From positions 1 through 5,555 of the forward strand of contig SXUH01000139.1 of the NCBI GenBank assembly GCA_005791855.1: DNA of 5,555 nt, given 5' to 3'. The position numbers and the translations under genes are program-made. Below, piece by piece: positions 4,920 to 5,555 of the stretch (within the stretch, counting starts at the first letter, position 1; every line of letters starts with the position of its first letter). The stretch is from Bdellovibrionales bacterium (GTDB lineage: Bacteria; Bdellovibrionota; Bacteriovoracia; Bacteriovoracales; Bacteriovoracaceae). Under the pieces are notes generated by a model that was not told the origin of the DNA, searched no databases, and saw only the letters and a list, made by a program, of their open reading frames with translations.

Positions 4920-5555
4920 TACTTGCCCTTCCGCTGCAGCGGAGCGATCTCCCGGATGGAGAGCTTGATCTTGCCGAAGCGGTCGACTTCCATCACCTTC
5001 ACGTCGACCTGCTGGCCTTCGGAGAGGTAGTCGTTCGGGTCGTTCACGCGCTCGTTGGCGATCTCCGAGACGTGGACCAGTCCCGCCAGCCCTGGGACGA
5101 TGTCGACGAAGGCACCGTACTCCTTGATGGTCGCGACGGTCCCCTTGTAGACGGCGCCGATCTTCGGCCCGTTGAGCTGCATCTCCGCCAGGGCGATGAC
5201 CTCGTCGATCTTCGCCACGTCGACGCCGAGGACCTTCACGGTTCCGTCGTCATTGACGTCCATGGTGACCTTGAAGTTTTCCTGGAGGGCCTTGATGTTC
5301 TTCCCGCCAGGGCCGATGAGCGCGCCGATCTTGTCCGGAGCGATCTTGAACTGCTTGATCTGCGGAACACCGCTCTTGAAGCCCTTGCGTGGAGTGGAGA
5401 TGGTTTTAGCCATCTCTCCGAGGATGTGGATCCGCGCTTCCTTGGCCTGGGCCAGGGAGAGGCGGAAGATCTCTTCGGAGATGCCCGCGATCTTCATGTC
5501 CATCTGGATCGCCGTGATCCCGTCCGCGGTCCCGGCGAGCTTGAAGTCCATGTCG
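4919..5555 (-). CDS. pnp: Polyribonucleotide nucleotidyltransferase, C-terminal third (partial)
   Basis: PNPase degrades RNA 3' to 5' with phosphate, releasing nucleoside diphosphates, and takes part in mRNA decay. The frame runs off the right edge, so about 211 residues of an enzyme usually near 700 are visible; the ATG at 5551 is internal. The sequence opens with D-M-D-F-K, which aligns with E. coli PNPase 490-494 and includes the equivalents of metal ligand D492 and of K494, followed by AGTADGITAIQMDMKI of the second RNase PH core. Counting from that Met, a KH domain spans about 66-126 with the RNA-binding loop G80-P-G-G-K, and an S1 domain spans about 130-202 (YKGTVATIKEYGAFVDI, GLVHVSEIA, KIKLSIREI). 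The protein stops eight residues after S1, with no acidic or proline-rich tail. The stop TAA shares a base with the dut start. It is the first gene of the cluster visible here. Confidence 0.98.
   Translation of the reverse strand, partial: DMDFKLAGTADGITAIQMDMKIAGISEEIFRLSLAQAKEARIHILGEMAKTISTPRKGFKSGVPQIKQFKIAPDKIGALIGPGGKNIKALQENFKVTMDVNDDGTVKVLGVDVAKIDEVIALAEMQLNGPKIGAVYKGTVATIKEYGAFVDIVPGLAGLVHVSEIANERVNDPNDYLSEGQQVDVKVMEVDRFGKIKLSIREIAPLQRKGK
4926..4932 (-). promoter_or_regulatory. Ribosome binding site of dut, inside the end of pnp
   Basis: GGAAGGG on the minus strand is 6 bases before the dut ATG at 4919. It also encodes the last residues of PNPase, so the short basic PNPase end (QRKGK) is partly set by this site. 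Confidence 0.7.

Noticed and set aside
5296..5316. GPGG instead of the GKGG seen in E. coli in the PNPase KH loop
   Set aside because: GPGGK or similar loops are common in PNPases of other bacteria, so it is not an anomaly.
5549..5551. ATG at the right edge as the start of a 210-residue protein
   Set aside because: The codon before it is Asp, and D-M-D-F-K is an internal PNPase active-site motif. The gene continues beyond the window, so this Met is not a start.

Overview
The window is GC-rich, with G or C favoured at third codon positions. It comes from a Gram-negative-type bacterium: it encodes a lipoprotein with a clear lipobox, a protein with a Sec signal peptide, and a row of housekeeping genes. 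The gene content and the style of the two exported proteins would fit a deltaproteobacterium in the broad sense, for example a relative of Bdellovibrionota. That placement is a low-confidence inference, because no taxonomic marker was compared.

Layout. Positions 1-380 (minus) hold the 5' part of a gene for a secreted protein with an SH3-like region, cut by the window edge. A short divergent intergenic region (381-560) separates it from a 535-residue cysteine-rich lipoprotein of unknown function (561-2168, plus). A strong bidirectional terminator (2177-2211) separates the lipoprotein gene from the convergent minus-strand cluster.

Reading in its own direction, that cluster is pnp (3' part, 5555-4919), dut (4919-4464), a 93-residue protein resembling the polyhydroxyalkanoic-acid-system family (4443-4162), a [2Fe-2S] ferredoxin with a long charged tail (4165-3626), and a POT/PTR2-type proton-coupled peptide transporter (3601-2210). 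Neighbours overlap by 1 or 4 bases or lie 20-24 bases apart, so the five genes look like one transcription unit. It ends at the shared terminator, and the transporter stop codon lies inside the terminator T-tract. Any promoter for this unit lies beyond the right edge.

The cluster combines RNA turnover (PNPase), nucleotide-pool sanitation (dUTPase), electron transfer (ferredoxin) and peptide uptake (POT). This is a mixed housekeeping operon, not a single pathway. No mobile element, CRISPR array, tRNA or rRNA was seen. The points most worth a second look are the unassigned lipoprotein, the eukaryote-like 12-helix layout of the POT transporter, the disordered tail of the ferredoxin with its different base composition, and a well-placed Shine-Dalgarno/ATG pair just upstream of, and out of frame with, the lipoprotein start.
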